Positions 43,057-51,004 of a DNA stretch of 64,000 bases are shown in pieces (position 1 is the first letter of the stretch; every line of letters begins with the position of its first letter). Position numbers and translations under genes: made by a program. The notes beneath the pieces are model-generated. The model searched no databases, was not told the origin of the DNA, and worked only from the letters and a program-made list of their open reading frames with translations. Origin of the DNA: Vibrio atypicus (GTDB taxonomy: Bacteria; Pseudomonadota; Gammaproteobacteria; Enterobacterales; Vibrionaceae); the NCBI RefSeq assembly GCF_009811315.1, contig NZ_BLID01000006.1:124001-188000 (forward strand). The letters run 5' to 3'.

Positions 43057-43608
43057 ATGATGATTGAAAGGATCAGAAGAGAACACGGCTATATGGTTCG
43101 CTTATTGGCGGTTTTAAAGCAAAAGATTGCCATGTTAGAGAGTGAACAAGCGATAAATTATTCGTTGCTGCATGAGATTGTTGCTTATCTTTCCGATCAT
43201 TCGGAGCGAGTTCATCATCCCAAAGAAGATATCATCTATCAGTACTACTTAGATAAATTTGGTCATCTAGAAGCGATTGAAGATTTAGAGTCTGAACATA
43301 AACTCTTGTCAAAAAAAACGCATGAGTTCTTAGAAACGGTTGAAATGATTTTGCAAGATGCAGTTGTTCCTCAAGATATTTTTGTTGGTCAATTGAAAGA
43401 ATTTGTCCAGTCTCAGCGCCAACATTTAGAGATGGAAGAGCACTCCGTCTTGCCGATGATCATACGCAATTTTACTGTGCAAGATTGGCAAGCTGTTGAG
43501 TTGCTGTGGAGTATTAATGAGGATGATCCGGTATTCGGTGACACGATAGCAGAACAGTATCAGCAACTTGCTGCAAGAGTCAGACAAAATGAGCAAGAGG
43601 CACTGTAA
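43057..43608 (+). CDS. Hemerythrin HHE-domain protein
   Basis: 183 residues, all helical. Candidate di-iron ligands are His10, His48, His54 with Glu57, His81, His123, Glu127 and His129, in RREHGYM, YLSDHSERVHHPKED, ESEHKLL and QHLEMEEHS. Hemerythrin-like proteins bind oxygen or nitric oxide or sense iron; the role here is unknown. An in-frame ATG at 43009 exists, but 43057 follows AGGGAG and starts at the conserved helix. Confidence 0.85.
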   Translation: MMIERIRREHGYMVRLLAVLKQKIAMLESEQAINYSLLHEIVAYLSDHSERVHHPKEDIIYQYYLDKFGHLEAIEDLESEHKLLSKKTHEFLETVEMILQDAVVPQDIFVGQLKEFVQSQRQHLEMEEHSVLPMIIRNFTVQDWQAVELLWSINEDDPVFGDTIAEQYQQLAARVRQNEQEAL

Positions 43609-43656
43609 GCTCCTGCTCAATTTATTAAGGTCTGTTGTTTCTAAAGAACAGATAGC

Positions 43657-43684
43657 AAAAAAGAGGCATTTAGCCTCTTTTTTT
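43657..43684. terminator. Bidirectional terminator between hemerythrin gene and DUF3545 gene
   Basis: A-run, AGAGGC, loop ATTTA, GCCTCT, T-run; 12-base arms including the A and T runs. It overlaps the last two bases of the DUF3545 stop codon. Confidence 0.9.
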
Positions 43685-43865
43685 AGAACTCGAGATCAGC
43701 AAGATCTTCAAACCCAATATCCATTTCTTTTAATTCACGCTTAAGTCGCTGTCTATCCTTAATCGCTTCTATTTCGCGCCATTTACGCTTTACCGGTTTA
43801 GAGCGAGCCGCTCTTGATCTCGGCATATTCATTTCCATGATTTCTTCAAAGTTTAAGCCTTCCAT
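43683..43865 (-). CDS. DUF3545 family protein
   Basis: 60 residues: an acidic start (MEGLNFEEIMEM), a very basic middle (SRAARSKPVKRKWREIEAIKDRQRLKREL) and an acidic end (DIGFEDLADLEF). This matches the small DUF3545 proteins of vibrios and relatives. Function unknown; charge pattern would suit nucleic acid or protein binding. Ribosome site AGAGGTAGC precedes the ATG. Confidence 0.82.
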   Translation of the reverse strand: MEGLNFEEIMEMNMPRSRAARSKPVKRKWREIEAIKDRQRLKRELKEMDIGFEDLADLEF

Positions 43866-44100
43866 AAGCTACCTCTATTTAATTATTACTCTTTGAAGGG
43901 GCATTTATTAAATACCATTCTGACTGCAGCGTATCTTTGATTCGTTTCTCATTTGTTACGATTCGATGAACTTTTTCTGGAAATTTCTACAGCGCTTCAC
44001 AGATTTTTAAGTCAAACTTGATGCTTTTTTGCGCAAACAATTTCACGAAAACGATTAAATTCTCAATATATGATTGTTAACCGAGTGTGTCGAGTGGGGG
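43866..44100. other. Upstream region of the DUF3545 gene
   Basis: No gene recognised. It must contain the minus-strand promoter of the DUF3545 gene; no clear promoter was picked. Confidence 0.4.
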
Positions 44101-44216
44101 CAAAAAGGCGTGTTATGCAATCACGCCTTCATAGGGAATAAAACAGGCTTTCGAAAACACATTTGCCTGGAACTCAATCTCGGTTTCAGACCTTATTGAG
44201 TAAGGCGTGTCATATA
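44101..44216 (-). other. Structured element with a minus-strand terminator
   Basis: On the minus strand, AAGGCGTG, a nine-base loop, CACGCC and five T form a terminator (44105-44129). A second copy of AAGGCGTG (plus strand 44202-44209) offers an alternative partner for 44122-44129 that would enclose two inner hairpins, CAGGC/GCCTG and ACTCAAT/ATTGAGT. It could be a small RNA or a leader with alternative folds. A 33-codon minus-strand frame (stop at 44113) lacks an ATG. Confidence 0.4.
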
Positions 44217-44570
44217 TTTATTGGTATGCTGTTTTTTATCTAGACTTATCTTTGTCAATGTTGTTAATAATTAATGTTAATGTACTGGTTTTGTGGTTTG
44301 TTTGTTCTTGTTTGTGTTAATCGACGGTGATTTTATAGTGAAAAATAACATTGTAGTGTGTTTTGATGCATATTGATTTTTGCCATACTTAGCTGCATTA
44401 TCCGCCCGTCAAAAAATACGCTGATACGTAAAATGGAAGCATGATGCGAGTTTTACAGATCTAAACTGCATAAAAATAATATTAAACACTAAGCAATCTT
44501 GACACTTAGTTGAGCAGTTAGATGGATGGCTTGGAAGCAGAGGTCAGCGAAATCTCAATATGAGGATCTT
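44217..44570. other. Upstream region of the sodium:amino-acid symporter gene
   Basis: No gene. AT-rich, with GTTTGTTTG-type repeats. The tandem glycine riboswitch known upstream of a V. cholerae symporter of this family is not seen here. Confidence 0.4.
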
Positions 44571-46001
44571 ATGACAGACTTAATTAATTTGATGAATGAC
44601 CTGCTTTGGGGGTCTATTCTGGTTTATCTACTGGTCGGTGTAGGGATTTACTTTACAGTCCGTTTGGGCTTTATCCAATTCCGTCATTTTGGCCATATGT
44701 TCTCTGTATTGAAGAACAGCCGCAAAGCTGACACTGCTGGTATCTCATCTTTTCAAGCTCTTTGTACCAGTCTTGCTGCTCGTGTAGGTACAGGTAACAT
44801 GGCCGGTGTGGCTGTTGCACTGACTGCTGGTGGTCCTGGCGCTATCTTCTGGATGTGGCTAATCGCAATGCTTGGTATGGCGACATCATTCGCGGAAAGC
44901 ACACTGGCGCAGCTATACAAAACGAAAGATGATGACGGAAACTACCGTGGTGGTCCCGCGTACTACATGGAGAAAGGTCTCGGTATGCGCTGGATGGGTG
45001 TACTGTTCTCAATCTTCCTGATCATCGCCTTTGGTTTAGTTTTTAATGCAGTACAAGCAAACTCAATTGCTAACGCGATGCACAATGCATTCGGTTGGGA
45101 AGACACCTACGTTGGCGTGTTTGTTGTATTACTTTCTTCTGTGGTTATCTTCGGTGGTATCAAGCGTATCGCTCGCGTTGCTGAATTGGTTGTTCCAGTT
45201 ATGGCATTGGCGTACTTACTACTGGCAATGTCTGTGATGATCATGAACATTGAAAAACTGCCAGCAGTACTTGAGCTTATCTTCAAGAGCGCATTTGGTT
45301 TGCAAGAAGCAGCGGCAGGTGGCCTTGGTTATGCAATCGCACAAGCGATGATCAACGGTATTAAGCGTGGTCTGTTCTCGAACGAAGCAGGTATGGGTTC
45401 TGCGCCAAACGCGGCAGCATCAGCAACGCCGTATCCACCACACCCAGCGTCACAAGGTTACGTGCAGATGTTAGGTGTATTTATGGATACTATCGTTATC
45501 TGTTCAGCGACAGTGGCTATCATCTTGATGTCTGGTGAATACGTTCCACATGGTGAAGTAACAGGTATTGAGTTGACACAAAGTGCACTAAGCTCGCAAG
45601 TGGGTGAGTGGGGCGGTATCTTTGTCGCGATCGCTATCTTCTTCTTTGCATTTACGTCAATCATTGCAAACTACTCTTACGCTGAGACGAACTTAATCTT
45701 CCTAGAGCACAACCACAAAGCGGGTCTAGGCTTATTCCGTATCATCGTTTTAGGTATGGTAATGTTTGGTGCAGTGGCTTCTCTACCTGTGGTATGGGCA
45801 CTCGCTGACGTTTCTATGGGCTTAATGGCGATTGTTAACTTGGTGGCGATTATTCTGCTTTCAGGTATCGTTATTAAGTTAGCTAAGGACTACAACCGCC
45901 AATTAAGCGAAGGTAAAGTTCCGACCTTTGATTCAAATGATTTCCCTGAGCTTAAATCTCAGCTAGAGGATGGAATCTGGGATCAGAGCAAAAAAGACTA
46001 A
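44571..46001 (+). CDS. Sodium:alanine/glycine symporter (AGCS family)
   Basis: 476 residues, about eleven membrane helices. Family motifs are ARVGTGNMAGVAVALTAGGPGAIFWMW, GGPAYYMEKGLG and RGLFSNEAGMGSAPNAAASA. It imports small amino acids such as alanine or glycine with sodium. The frame is open from 44526, but ATG 44571 follows GAGGATCTT and gives the usual N-terminus. Exact substrate unknown. Confidence 0.92.
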   Translation: MTDLINLMNDLLWGSILVYLLVGVGIYFTVRLGFIQFRHFGHMFSVLKNSRKADTAGISSFQALCTSLAARVGTGNMAGVAVALTAGGPGAIFWMWLIAMLGMATSFAESTLAQLYKTKDDDGNYRGGPAYYMEKGLGMRWMGVLFSIFLIIAFGLVFNAVQANSIANAMHNAFGWEDTYVGVFVVLLSSVVIFGGIKRIARVAELVVPVMALAYLLLAMSVMIMNIEKLPAVLELIFKSAFGLQEAAAGGLGYAIAQAMINGIKRGLFSNEAGMGSAPNAAASATPYPPHPASQGYVQMLGVFMDTIVICSATVAIILMSGEYVPHGEVTGIELTQSALSSQVGEWGGIFVAIAIFFFAFTSIIANYSYAETNLIFLEHNHKAGLGLFRIIVLGMVMFGAVASLPVVWALADVSMGLMAIVNLVAIILLSGIVIKLAKDYNRQLSEGKVPTFDSNDFPELKSQLEDGIWDQSKKD

Positions 46002-46045
46002 TAGTGAGCTCATCTATATAGATGAAGCCTATTAAAACGATTCAA

Positions 46046-46077
46046 AAAGCCATGCAGACAACGCATGGCTTTTTTTG
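46046..46077 (+). terminator. Rho-independent terminator of the symporter gene
   Basis: AAAGCCATGC (46046-46055), seven-base loop, GCATGGCTTT (46063-46072), then more T. Confidence 0.92.
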
Positions 46078-46120
46078 TACCCTAAGTTTAATAAAACAGA
46101 TAAATGGATAGAGTTAAGTC

Positions 46121-46894
46121 ATGCTTATTGTCGTTTCCCCTGCGAAAACACTAGATTATGAATCACCGTTAGCCACCACCAAGTTTACTCAACCTGAGTT
46201 AGTGGAATATTCAAAACAGCTGATTGAGGTATGTCGTAAATTGACTCCTGCCGATGTTGCCAGCTTGATGAAGGTGAGTGATAAGATTGCTGATTTGAAT
46301 GTGGGGCGTTTTCAAGAGTGGAGCGAAGAGTTCACAATGGACAATGCTCGCCAAGCTATCCTTGCGTTTAAAGGGGATGTTTACACTGGGCTAGATGCAG
46401 AATCCTTAACGGATGCAGATTTCGACTATGCTCAAAACCATTTACGTATGCTTTCTGGCCTGTACGGTTTACTAAAACCTCTTGATTTGATGCAACCATA
46501 TCGTCTTGAGATGGGGACTAAGCTTGCAAACGATAAAGGAACTAATCTGTACCAGTTTTGGGGTAATGTCATTACAGAGAAGCTTAATGAAGCCATTGCT
46601 GATCAAGGTGATAACGTTTTGGTTAACTTGGCCTCGAATGAATACTTCAAAGCCGTTAAACCTAAAGCACTTGATGCGCAGATTATTACACCGGTATTTA
46701 AAGATTGTAAGAATGGCCAATTTAAAGTCATTAGTTTCTACGCTAAGAAAGCTCGTGGCATGATGGCGCGCTATATTATAGAAAACAAAATCACGAGTGT
46801 GGCTGAACTGACTAAGTTTGATACGGCAGGCTATTACTTTGTTGAAGCAGAGTCGACACCAACAGAGCTGGTCTTTAAACGTGAAGAGCAGTAA
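46121..46894 (+). CDS. yaaA: Peroxide stress protein YaaA (UPF0246)
   Basis: 257 residues with the family start [17 protein letters not shown] and the internal [24 protein letters not shown] and [16 protein letters not shown] [11 protein letters not shown] blocks. In E. coli YaaA lowers free iron and DNA damage under hydrogen peroxide; it has a helix-hairpin-helix-like DNA-binding fold. Two further ORFs follow closely on the same strand. Confidence 0.93.
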   Translation: MLIVVSPAKTLDYESPLATTKFTQPELVEYSKQLIEVCRKLTPADVASLMKVSDKIADLNVGRFQEWSEEFTMDNARQAILAFKGDVYTGLDAESLTDADFDYAQNHLRMLSGLYGLLKPLDLMQPYRLEMGTKLANDKGTNLYQFWGNVITEKLNEAIADQGDNVLVNLASNEYFKAVKPKALDAQIITPVFKDCKNGQFKVISFYAKKARGMMARYIIENKITSVAELTKFDTAGYYFVEAESTPTELVFKREEQ

Positions 46895-46917
46895 TTAAGT
46901 AAGAAAGGGGAGTGAGG

Positions 46918-47064
46918 ATGCTCAATTGGTTTAAAAAAGCACTATCGAAATATGATGCTTGGTGTAAGTCGATGGGGCTTACCCCTGAAAATAAACGCAG
47001 CTGCGTCCCCTACCGAAGTGATTCGCCCCATTCTTCCAAAGATAATAAAAAGGCGCAGCGTTAA
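46918..47064 (+). CDS. Small protein of 48 residues (DUF5363-like)
   Basis: Begins MLNWFKKALSKYDAWCKSMG and continues LTPENKRSCVPYR, ending in a Ser/Lys-rich tail. The amphipathic start and the LTPENKRSCVPYR block recall small DUF5363 proteins, an assignment from memory. GGGGAGTGAGG precedes the ATG. It lies 23 nt after yaaA, and its TAA shares a base with the ATG of the next gene (TAATG), so it is probably translated and coupled to the TatD-type gene. Confidence 0.7.
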   Translation: MLNWFKKALSKYDAWCKSMGLTPENKRSCVPYRSDSPHSSKDNKKAQR

Positions 47065-47837
47065 TGCGCCATTTTGATACCCACTGTCATTTCGATTTTG
47101 AGCCGTTTCGAACTGATTTCTCCACTCATTTATCTCTAGCGCGTCAAGCCGGTGTAGAGCGTCTAATCATTCCGACTATCAGTTCAGAAAACTGGCAAGT
47201 GGTATCCGACTTATCTCAGCAGTATGAAAATATCTTTTACGCGCTTGGAATGCACCCTTACTTTTTATCTGAGCAGAGTGAGCGAGAGTTAGATGATCTC
47301 AATACTCTTCTTAGTCAGCGTTCTGATAAATGTGTTGCGGTCGGAGAGTGTGGTCTTGATGCTATGGTTAAAGTTGATATGGCTCTTCAAGAGCGTATTT
47401 TCATCCACCAAATAAAGATGGCAGATCAACATCAGTTACCAATAATTTTGCATAGCCGTAAAACCGACAATCGCCTCCTTCAATTATTGAAACAAAATAG
47501 GTTTCAATATGGAGGTGTATTGCATGGCTTTTCGGGGAGCTACCAACAAGCTATGCAGTTTATTGAGTGCGGTTTTTATATCGGAGTTGGTGGCGTAATT
47601 ACCTATCCAAGAGCGAAGAAAACTCGCCAAGCAGTCGCTCAGTTACCGCTCGAAAAATTAGTTTTAGAGACCGATTCTCCCGACATGCCATTGAACGGCC
47701 ATCAAGGCAAGGCCAATCATCCGAAGATGATAGGTGAAATAGTGTCCTGTCTCGCAAGCTTAAAAGGAATGTCAAGGCAAACGATTGCTGAAAACGTTTG
47801 GAAAAATGGCAATTTGGCGTTCGGTATTTGTGAATAA
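47064..47837 (+). CDS. TatD family metal-dependent hydrolase (YjjV-like)
   Basis: 257 residues of TIM-barrel amidohydrolase fold: FDTHCHFDFEPF (His7, His9), VGECGLD with the metal-bridging Glu, ILHSRK, LHGFSGS and LETDSPDMPL with the catalytic Asp. TatD relatives are nucleases or deoxyribonucleases. The sequence fits YjjV more than TatD itself. It starts inside the stop codon of the 48-residue ORF. Confidence 0.87.
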   Translation: MRHFDTHCHFDFEPFRTDFSTHLSLARQAGVERLIIPTISSENWQVVSDLSQQYENIFYALGMHPYFLSEQSERELDDLNTLLSQRSDKCVAVGECGLDAMVKVDMALQERIFIHQIKMADQHQLPIILHSRKTDNRLLQLLKQNRFQYGGVLHGFSGSYQQAMQFIECGFYIGVGGVITYPRAKKTRQAVAQLPLEKLVLETDSPDMPLNGHQGKANHPKMIGEIVSCLASLKGMSRQTIAENVWKNGNLAFGICE

Positions 47838-47933
47838 AATCCAAAGAAATTGTTCTTTTAATGATTACCATACGACTGAATGGTGATCTTCTTCACGTAA
47901 ATGAGTGAACGGATGATGAATCTTATTAGAAAC

Positions 47934-47976
47934 TGTGAGGATGGCATTACTTTATCAATGGACGGATGAGTATAAT
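47934..47976 (+). promoter_or_regulatory. Putative CRP-dependent promoter of nupC
   Basis: -10 TATAAT at 47971-47976 with no good -35. TGTGA-N6-CATTA (47934-47949) is a CRP half-site whose centre (47941.5) would be at about -41.5 from a start near 47983, the class II position. In E. coli nupC is under CRP and CytR control. Confidence 0.4.
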
Positions 47977-48041
47977 CACCCCCGCTTTTGAGCTCCATTT
48001 TGTTACACGCCAATAAATAACATATAAGGAAGTCATAAACT

Positions 48042-49304
48042 ATGAGCCTGTTTATGAGCCTAGTCGGTATGGCAGTATTGCTAGGAATTGCATTACTACT
48101 GTCTGATAACCGCAAAGCTATCAATCTAAGAACTGTGGGTGGCGCATTTGCTATCCAATTCATCATCGGTGGTTTCGTTTTATACGTACCATGGGGTCGT
48201 GACCTTCTAGCTGGTTTCTCAGCTGGTGTACAAAACGTTATCGACTACGGTAAAGACGGTACTGGTTTCCTATTCGGAAGCTTAGTTAACTTCTCAGTTG
48301 ACGGTATCGGTTTCATCTTTGCTTTCCAAGTACTACCAACGCTAATCTTCTTCTCTGCGCTGATCTCTGTACTTTACTACATTGGTGCTATGCAATGGGT
48401 TATCAAGATTCTTGGTGGTGGCCTACAAAAAGCACTAGGTACTTCACGTGCCGAGTCTATGTCTGCAGCAGCTAACATCTTCGTTGGTCAAACTGAAGCA
48501 CCACTAGTGGTTCGTCCGTTTGTTCCTAAAATGACTCAGTCTGAGCTGTTTGCGGTAATGTGTGGTGGTCTAGCGTCGGTTGCTGGTGGTGTACTAGCAG
48601 GTTACGCATCTATGGGTGTACCTCTAGAGTATCTTGTAGCAGCATCATTCATGGCAGCACCAGGTGGTCTACTATTCGCTAAAATCATCAAACCTGAAAC
48701 TGACACGCCAGATGAGAATCTAGGTAGTGACATTGATGGCGGTGATGATAAACCTGCTAACGTTATCGACGCAGCAGCAGGCGGCGCATCAGTTGGTCTA
48801 CAACTAGCTCTAAACGTTGGTGCTATGCTACTAGCATTCATCGGTCTAATCGCTCTTATCAACGGTATCCTAGGTGGCGTTGGCGGTTGGTTCGGTATGG
48901 AAAACCTAACACTAGAACTTCTTCTAGGTTGGTTGTTCGCTCCTCTAGCATTCCTTATCGGTGTTCCTTGGGCTGAAGCAACAGTTGCTGGTTCATTCAT
49001 CGGTCAGAAACTGGTTGTTAACGAATTCGTAGCTTACCTAAACTTCGTACCTTACGTTGGCGAGAACGCTCAAGTTGTTGCAGCGACAGGTGCAGTAATG
49101 TCTGAGAAGACTCAAGCAATCATCGCATTCGCTCTATGTGGTTTCGCAAACCTTTCTTCTATCGCGATTCTACTAGGTGGTCTAGGTGGTCTAGCTCCAA
49201 ACCGTCGTCACGACATCGCTCGTATGGGTGTTAAAGCGGTTTGTGCTGGTACTCTATCTAACCTGATGGCAGCGACAATTGCTGGCTTCTTCCTATCTTT
49301 CTAA
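48042..49304 (+). CDS. nupC: Concentrative nucleoside transporter NupC
   Basis: 420 residues with about ten helices. CNT-family motifs are [46 protein letters not shown], and NEFVAYLNF with the downstream [17 protein letters not shown]. It imports nucleosides with protons or sodium across the inner membrane. The deo genes for their breakdown begin 0.8 kb downstream. Ribosome site AAGGAAG precedes the ATG. Confidence 0.95.
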   Translation: MSLFMSLVGMAVLLGIALLLSDNRKAINLRTVGGAFAIQFIIGGFVLYVPWGRDLLAGFSAGVQNVIDYGKDGTGFLFGSLVNFSVDGIGFIFAFQVLPTLIFFSALISVLYYIGAMQWVIKILGGGLQKALGTSRAESMSAAANIFVGQTEAPLVVRPFVPKMTQSELFAVMCGGLASVAGGVLAGYASMGVPLEYLVAASFMAAPGGLLFAKIIKPETDTPDENLGSDIDGGDDKPANVIDAAAGGASVGLQLALNVGAMLLAFIGLIALINGILGGVGGWFGMENLTLELLLGWLFAPLAFLIGVPWAEATVAGSFIGQKLVVNEFVAYLNFVPYVGENAQVVAATGAVMSEKTQAIIAFALCGFANLSSIAILLGGLGGLAPNRRHDIARMGVKAVCAGTLSNLMAATIAGFFLSF

Positions 49305-49338
49305 TCTAGTAAGAAAGATTATATAGACGCCGTTTTAT

Positions 49339-49380
49339 AAAGCCCCGTAGCAAGTTTCTTGCTGCGGGGCTTTTGTTTTT
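49339..49380 (+). terminator. Rho-independent terminator of nupC
   Basis: AAGCCCCGTAGCAAG (49340-49354), loop TTT, CTTGCTGCGGGGCTT (49358-49372), one wobble pair, then T-rich. Confidence 0.95.
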
Positions 49381-49390
49381 TCTGGATAGT

Positions 49391-49488
49391 GAGTGCAATA
49401 ACTACGTTGAATGCGGTTTCTCACCTCGTTCACCTAGTTAACTAAGCTCCTGAGGATTCGATTCCATAGGAACCTTGTTCTTACACTC
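49391..49488. repeat. Degenerate ERIC-type repeat
   Basis: About 98 bp bounded by GAGTGCAA and TTACACTC. The core has CTCGTTCACCTAGT and AAGCTCCTGAGGATTCGA, recognisable as diverged ERIC motifs (CTCGCTCACCCCAGTCAC and AGCTCCTGGGGATTCAC). Same size as the better copy at 52345. Confidence 0.65.
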
Positions 49489-49502
49489 ACTATATTGAAA
49501 AA

Positions 49503-49597
49503 CGTTATGGAGGGATTAATTACCTTCATAACCAACACTTGATGAGAGTGTTTAAGGGTGTTTGCAATTGAGCAAACGTTGAACACCCTCTTTTTTG
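49503..49597 (+). ncRNA. Candidate small RNA or leader before the XapX gene
   Basis: Three consecutive stem-loops: GTTATGGAGG/CCTTCATAAC (49504-49532, ten pairs with one wobble), AACACT/AGTGTT (49534-49552) and a terminator AGGGTGTTTGC ... GCA ... AACACCCT (49555-49589) followed by six T. A -10-like TATATT at 49491-49496 puts the start at about 49503, the base before hairpin 1. No -35 is evident. Confidence 0.5.
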
Positions 49598-49686
49598 AGA
49601 TACAAACCGTTTGCGCTCTATGAGCCACTACAGTTTTGCGACAAATATCTATAATGTATATATCTATAGAAAGTAGGGCATAGCTC

Positions 49687-49857
49687 ATGAATGAAGTTAT
49701 CCTCGCAACCCTAGCTGGGTTTGTTGTCGGAATCCTGTTTTCAGTCATCAAGTTACCGGTACCCGCGCCACCCGTTTTATCAGGAGTGATGGGGATTGTC
49801 GGTGTTTACTTAGGTGGCGTAACTTATCAATGGATTATTGAAAAGTTTTTTAGCTAG
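49687..49857 (+). CDS. XapX domain-containing small membrane protein
   Basis: 56 residues: MNEVILATLAGFVVGILFSV, then KLPVPAPPVLSGVMGIVGVYLGG and a short amphipathic end. The Gly-spaced helix, the P-x-P-A-P-P turn and the second Gly-rich helix are the XapX (DUF1427) pattern. Two short membrane helices; function unknown. Shine-Dalgarno AGGG lies nine bases upstream. It sits between nupC and deoC. Confidence 0.85.
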   Translation: MNEVILATLAGFVVGILFSVIKLPVPAPPVLSGVMGIVGVYLGGVTYQWIIEKFFS

Positions 49858-50108
49858 CGCTGATTAATACAAGGAGTATGATACGCGCTAGTCGCAGCGT
49901 GAGCTGCATATACCGTTAGACACTCAATCGCAGATTGTTGTGCCATAGACCAAACTGGTACTGTGCGGTGACAAGGATAGCAATTAGGGGGCAATTCGCT
50001 GTTTCCCCCTGAGTCTTCAAGGAACCAAGTCCGTTCATTAATGACTACATCGCCAACTCGATAGTCGGGTTGAGCCGTAAAATTTTTGAATATTGATCGG
50101 AGATAGAA
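49858..50108 (+). promoter_or_regulatory. Structured intergenic region before deoC
   Basis: No gene. Several hairpins follow each other: CTAGCGC/GCGCTAG (49854-49891, first arm inside the XapX gene end), GCAGC-gtga-GCTGC (49894-49907), CAATC-gca-GATTG (49925-49937) and AGGGGG/CCCCCT (49986-50010). It should hold the deo promoter and any CytR, DeoR or CRP sites, which I cannot assign. Ribosome site CGGAGA precedes deoC. Confidence 0.45.
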
Positions 50109-50885
50109 ATGAGCGATTTAAAAGCAGCAGCACTACGTGCACTTAAACTAATGGACCTAACTACGCTGAATGATGATGATACAGATGCGAAAGTTATTTC
50201 ACTTTGTCATGACGCAAAATCAGCAGTAGGTAACACAGCTGCCATTTGTATTTACCCTCGCTTTATTCCTATTGCTAAGAAGACACTTCGTGAGCAAGGT
50301 ACACCAGAAGTTCGTATCGCAACTGTAACTAACTTCCCACACGGTAACGACGACATCGAGATCGCAGTTGCTGAGACAAAAGCGGCAGTTGCTTATGGTG
50401 CAGATGAAGTAGACGTAGTATTCCCATACCGTGCTCTAATGGCAGGTAACGAAGAAGTTGGCTTCGAGCTAGTGAAGCAATGTAAAGAAGCGTGTGGTGA
50501 CATCCTTCTTAAAGTGATCATCGAAACTGGTGAACTAAAAGAAGAAGCGCTAATCAAAAAAGCTTCTGAAATCTGTATCAAAGCAGGTGCTGATTTCATT
50601 AAAACTTCAACGGGTAAAGTGCCAGTAAACGCGACACCAGAATACGCTCGCATGATGCTTGAAGTGATCCGCGATATGGGCGTTGCAGAAACTGTAGGCT
50701 TCAAGCCAGCGGGTGGCGTACGTACAGCAGAAGACGCGCAAGCGTACTTAGCAATGGCTGATGATATCCTAGGTGACAACTGGGTTGATGCTCGTCACTA
50801 CCGTTTCGGTGCGTCAAGCCTGCTAACTAACCTACTTAATACATTAGAAGTGACAGACGAAACTGCTGATCCAGCAGCTTACTAA
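50109..50885 (+). CDS. deoC: Deoxyribose-phosphate aldolase DeoC
   Basis: 258 residues, class I aldolase. The Schiff-base lysine is in [11 protein letters not shown] (about Lys165) and the second active-site lysine in [11 protein letters not shown]. It splits 2-deoxyribose-5-phosphate into glyceraldehyde-3-phosphate and acetaldehyde, the last step of deoxynucleoside breakdown. It is first in deoC-deoA-deoB-deoD. Confidence 0.97.
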   Translation: MSDLKAAALRALKLMDLTTLNDDDTDAKVISLCHDAKSAVGNTAAICIYPRFIPIAKKTLREQGTPEVRIATVTNFPHGNDDIEIAVAETKAAVAYGADEVDVVFPYRALMAGNEEVGFELVKQCKEACGDILLKVIIETGELKEEALIKKASEICIKAGADFIKTSTGKVPVNATPEYARMMLEVIRDMGVAETVGFKPAGGVRTAEDAQAYLAMADDILGDNWVDARHYRFGASSLLTNLLNTLEVTDETADPAAY

Positions 50886-51004
50886 TTTTCTCTTCCTATT
50901 TAGAGAATTAATAAAAATAAAGTCTGTTTGGTGGAGTAGTGATTCACTGCTCCACATTACCTCTATACCTTACAACCTTGCTTCTCAAAGCATGGGAGGA
51001 TCTA

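Noticed and set aside
44113..44217. Minus-strand open frame of 33 codons, its end faintly like part of an ImmA/IrrE-type peptidase
   Set aside because: No ATG start, no ribosome site and it overlaps the structured element; the likeness is too short to support.
44217..44570. Expected glycine riboswitch upstream of the AGCS symporter
   Set aside because: The conserved GGTAAAAGGAC-type and CACCGAAG-type blocks of the tandem aptamer are not present.
49434..49751. Minus-strand frame of 105 codons opposite the XapX gene
   Set aside because: It runs across an ERIC-like repeat, a terminator and the XapX start, and has no family features.
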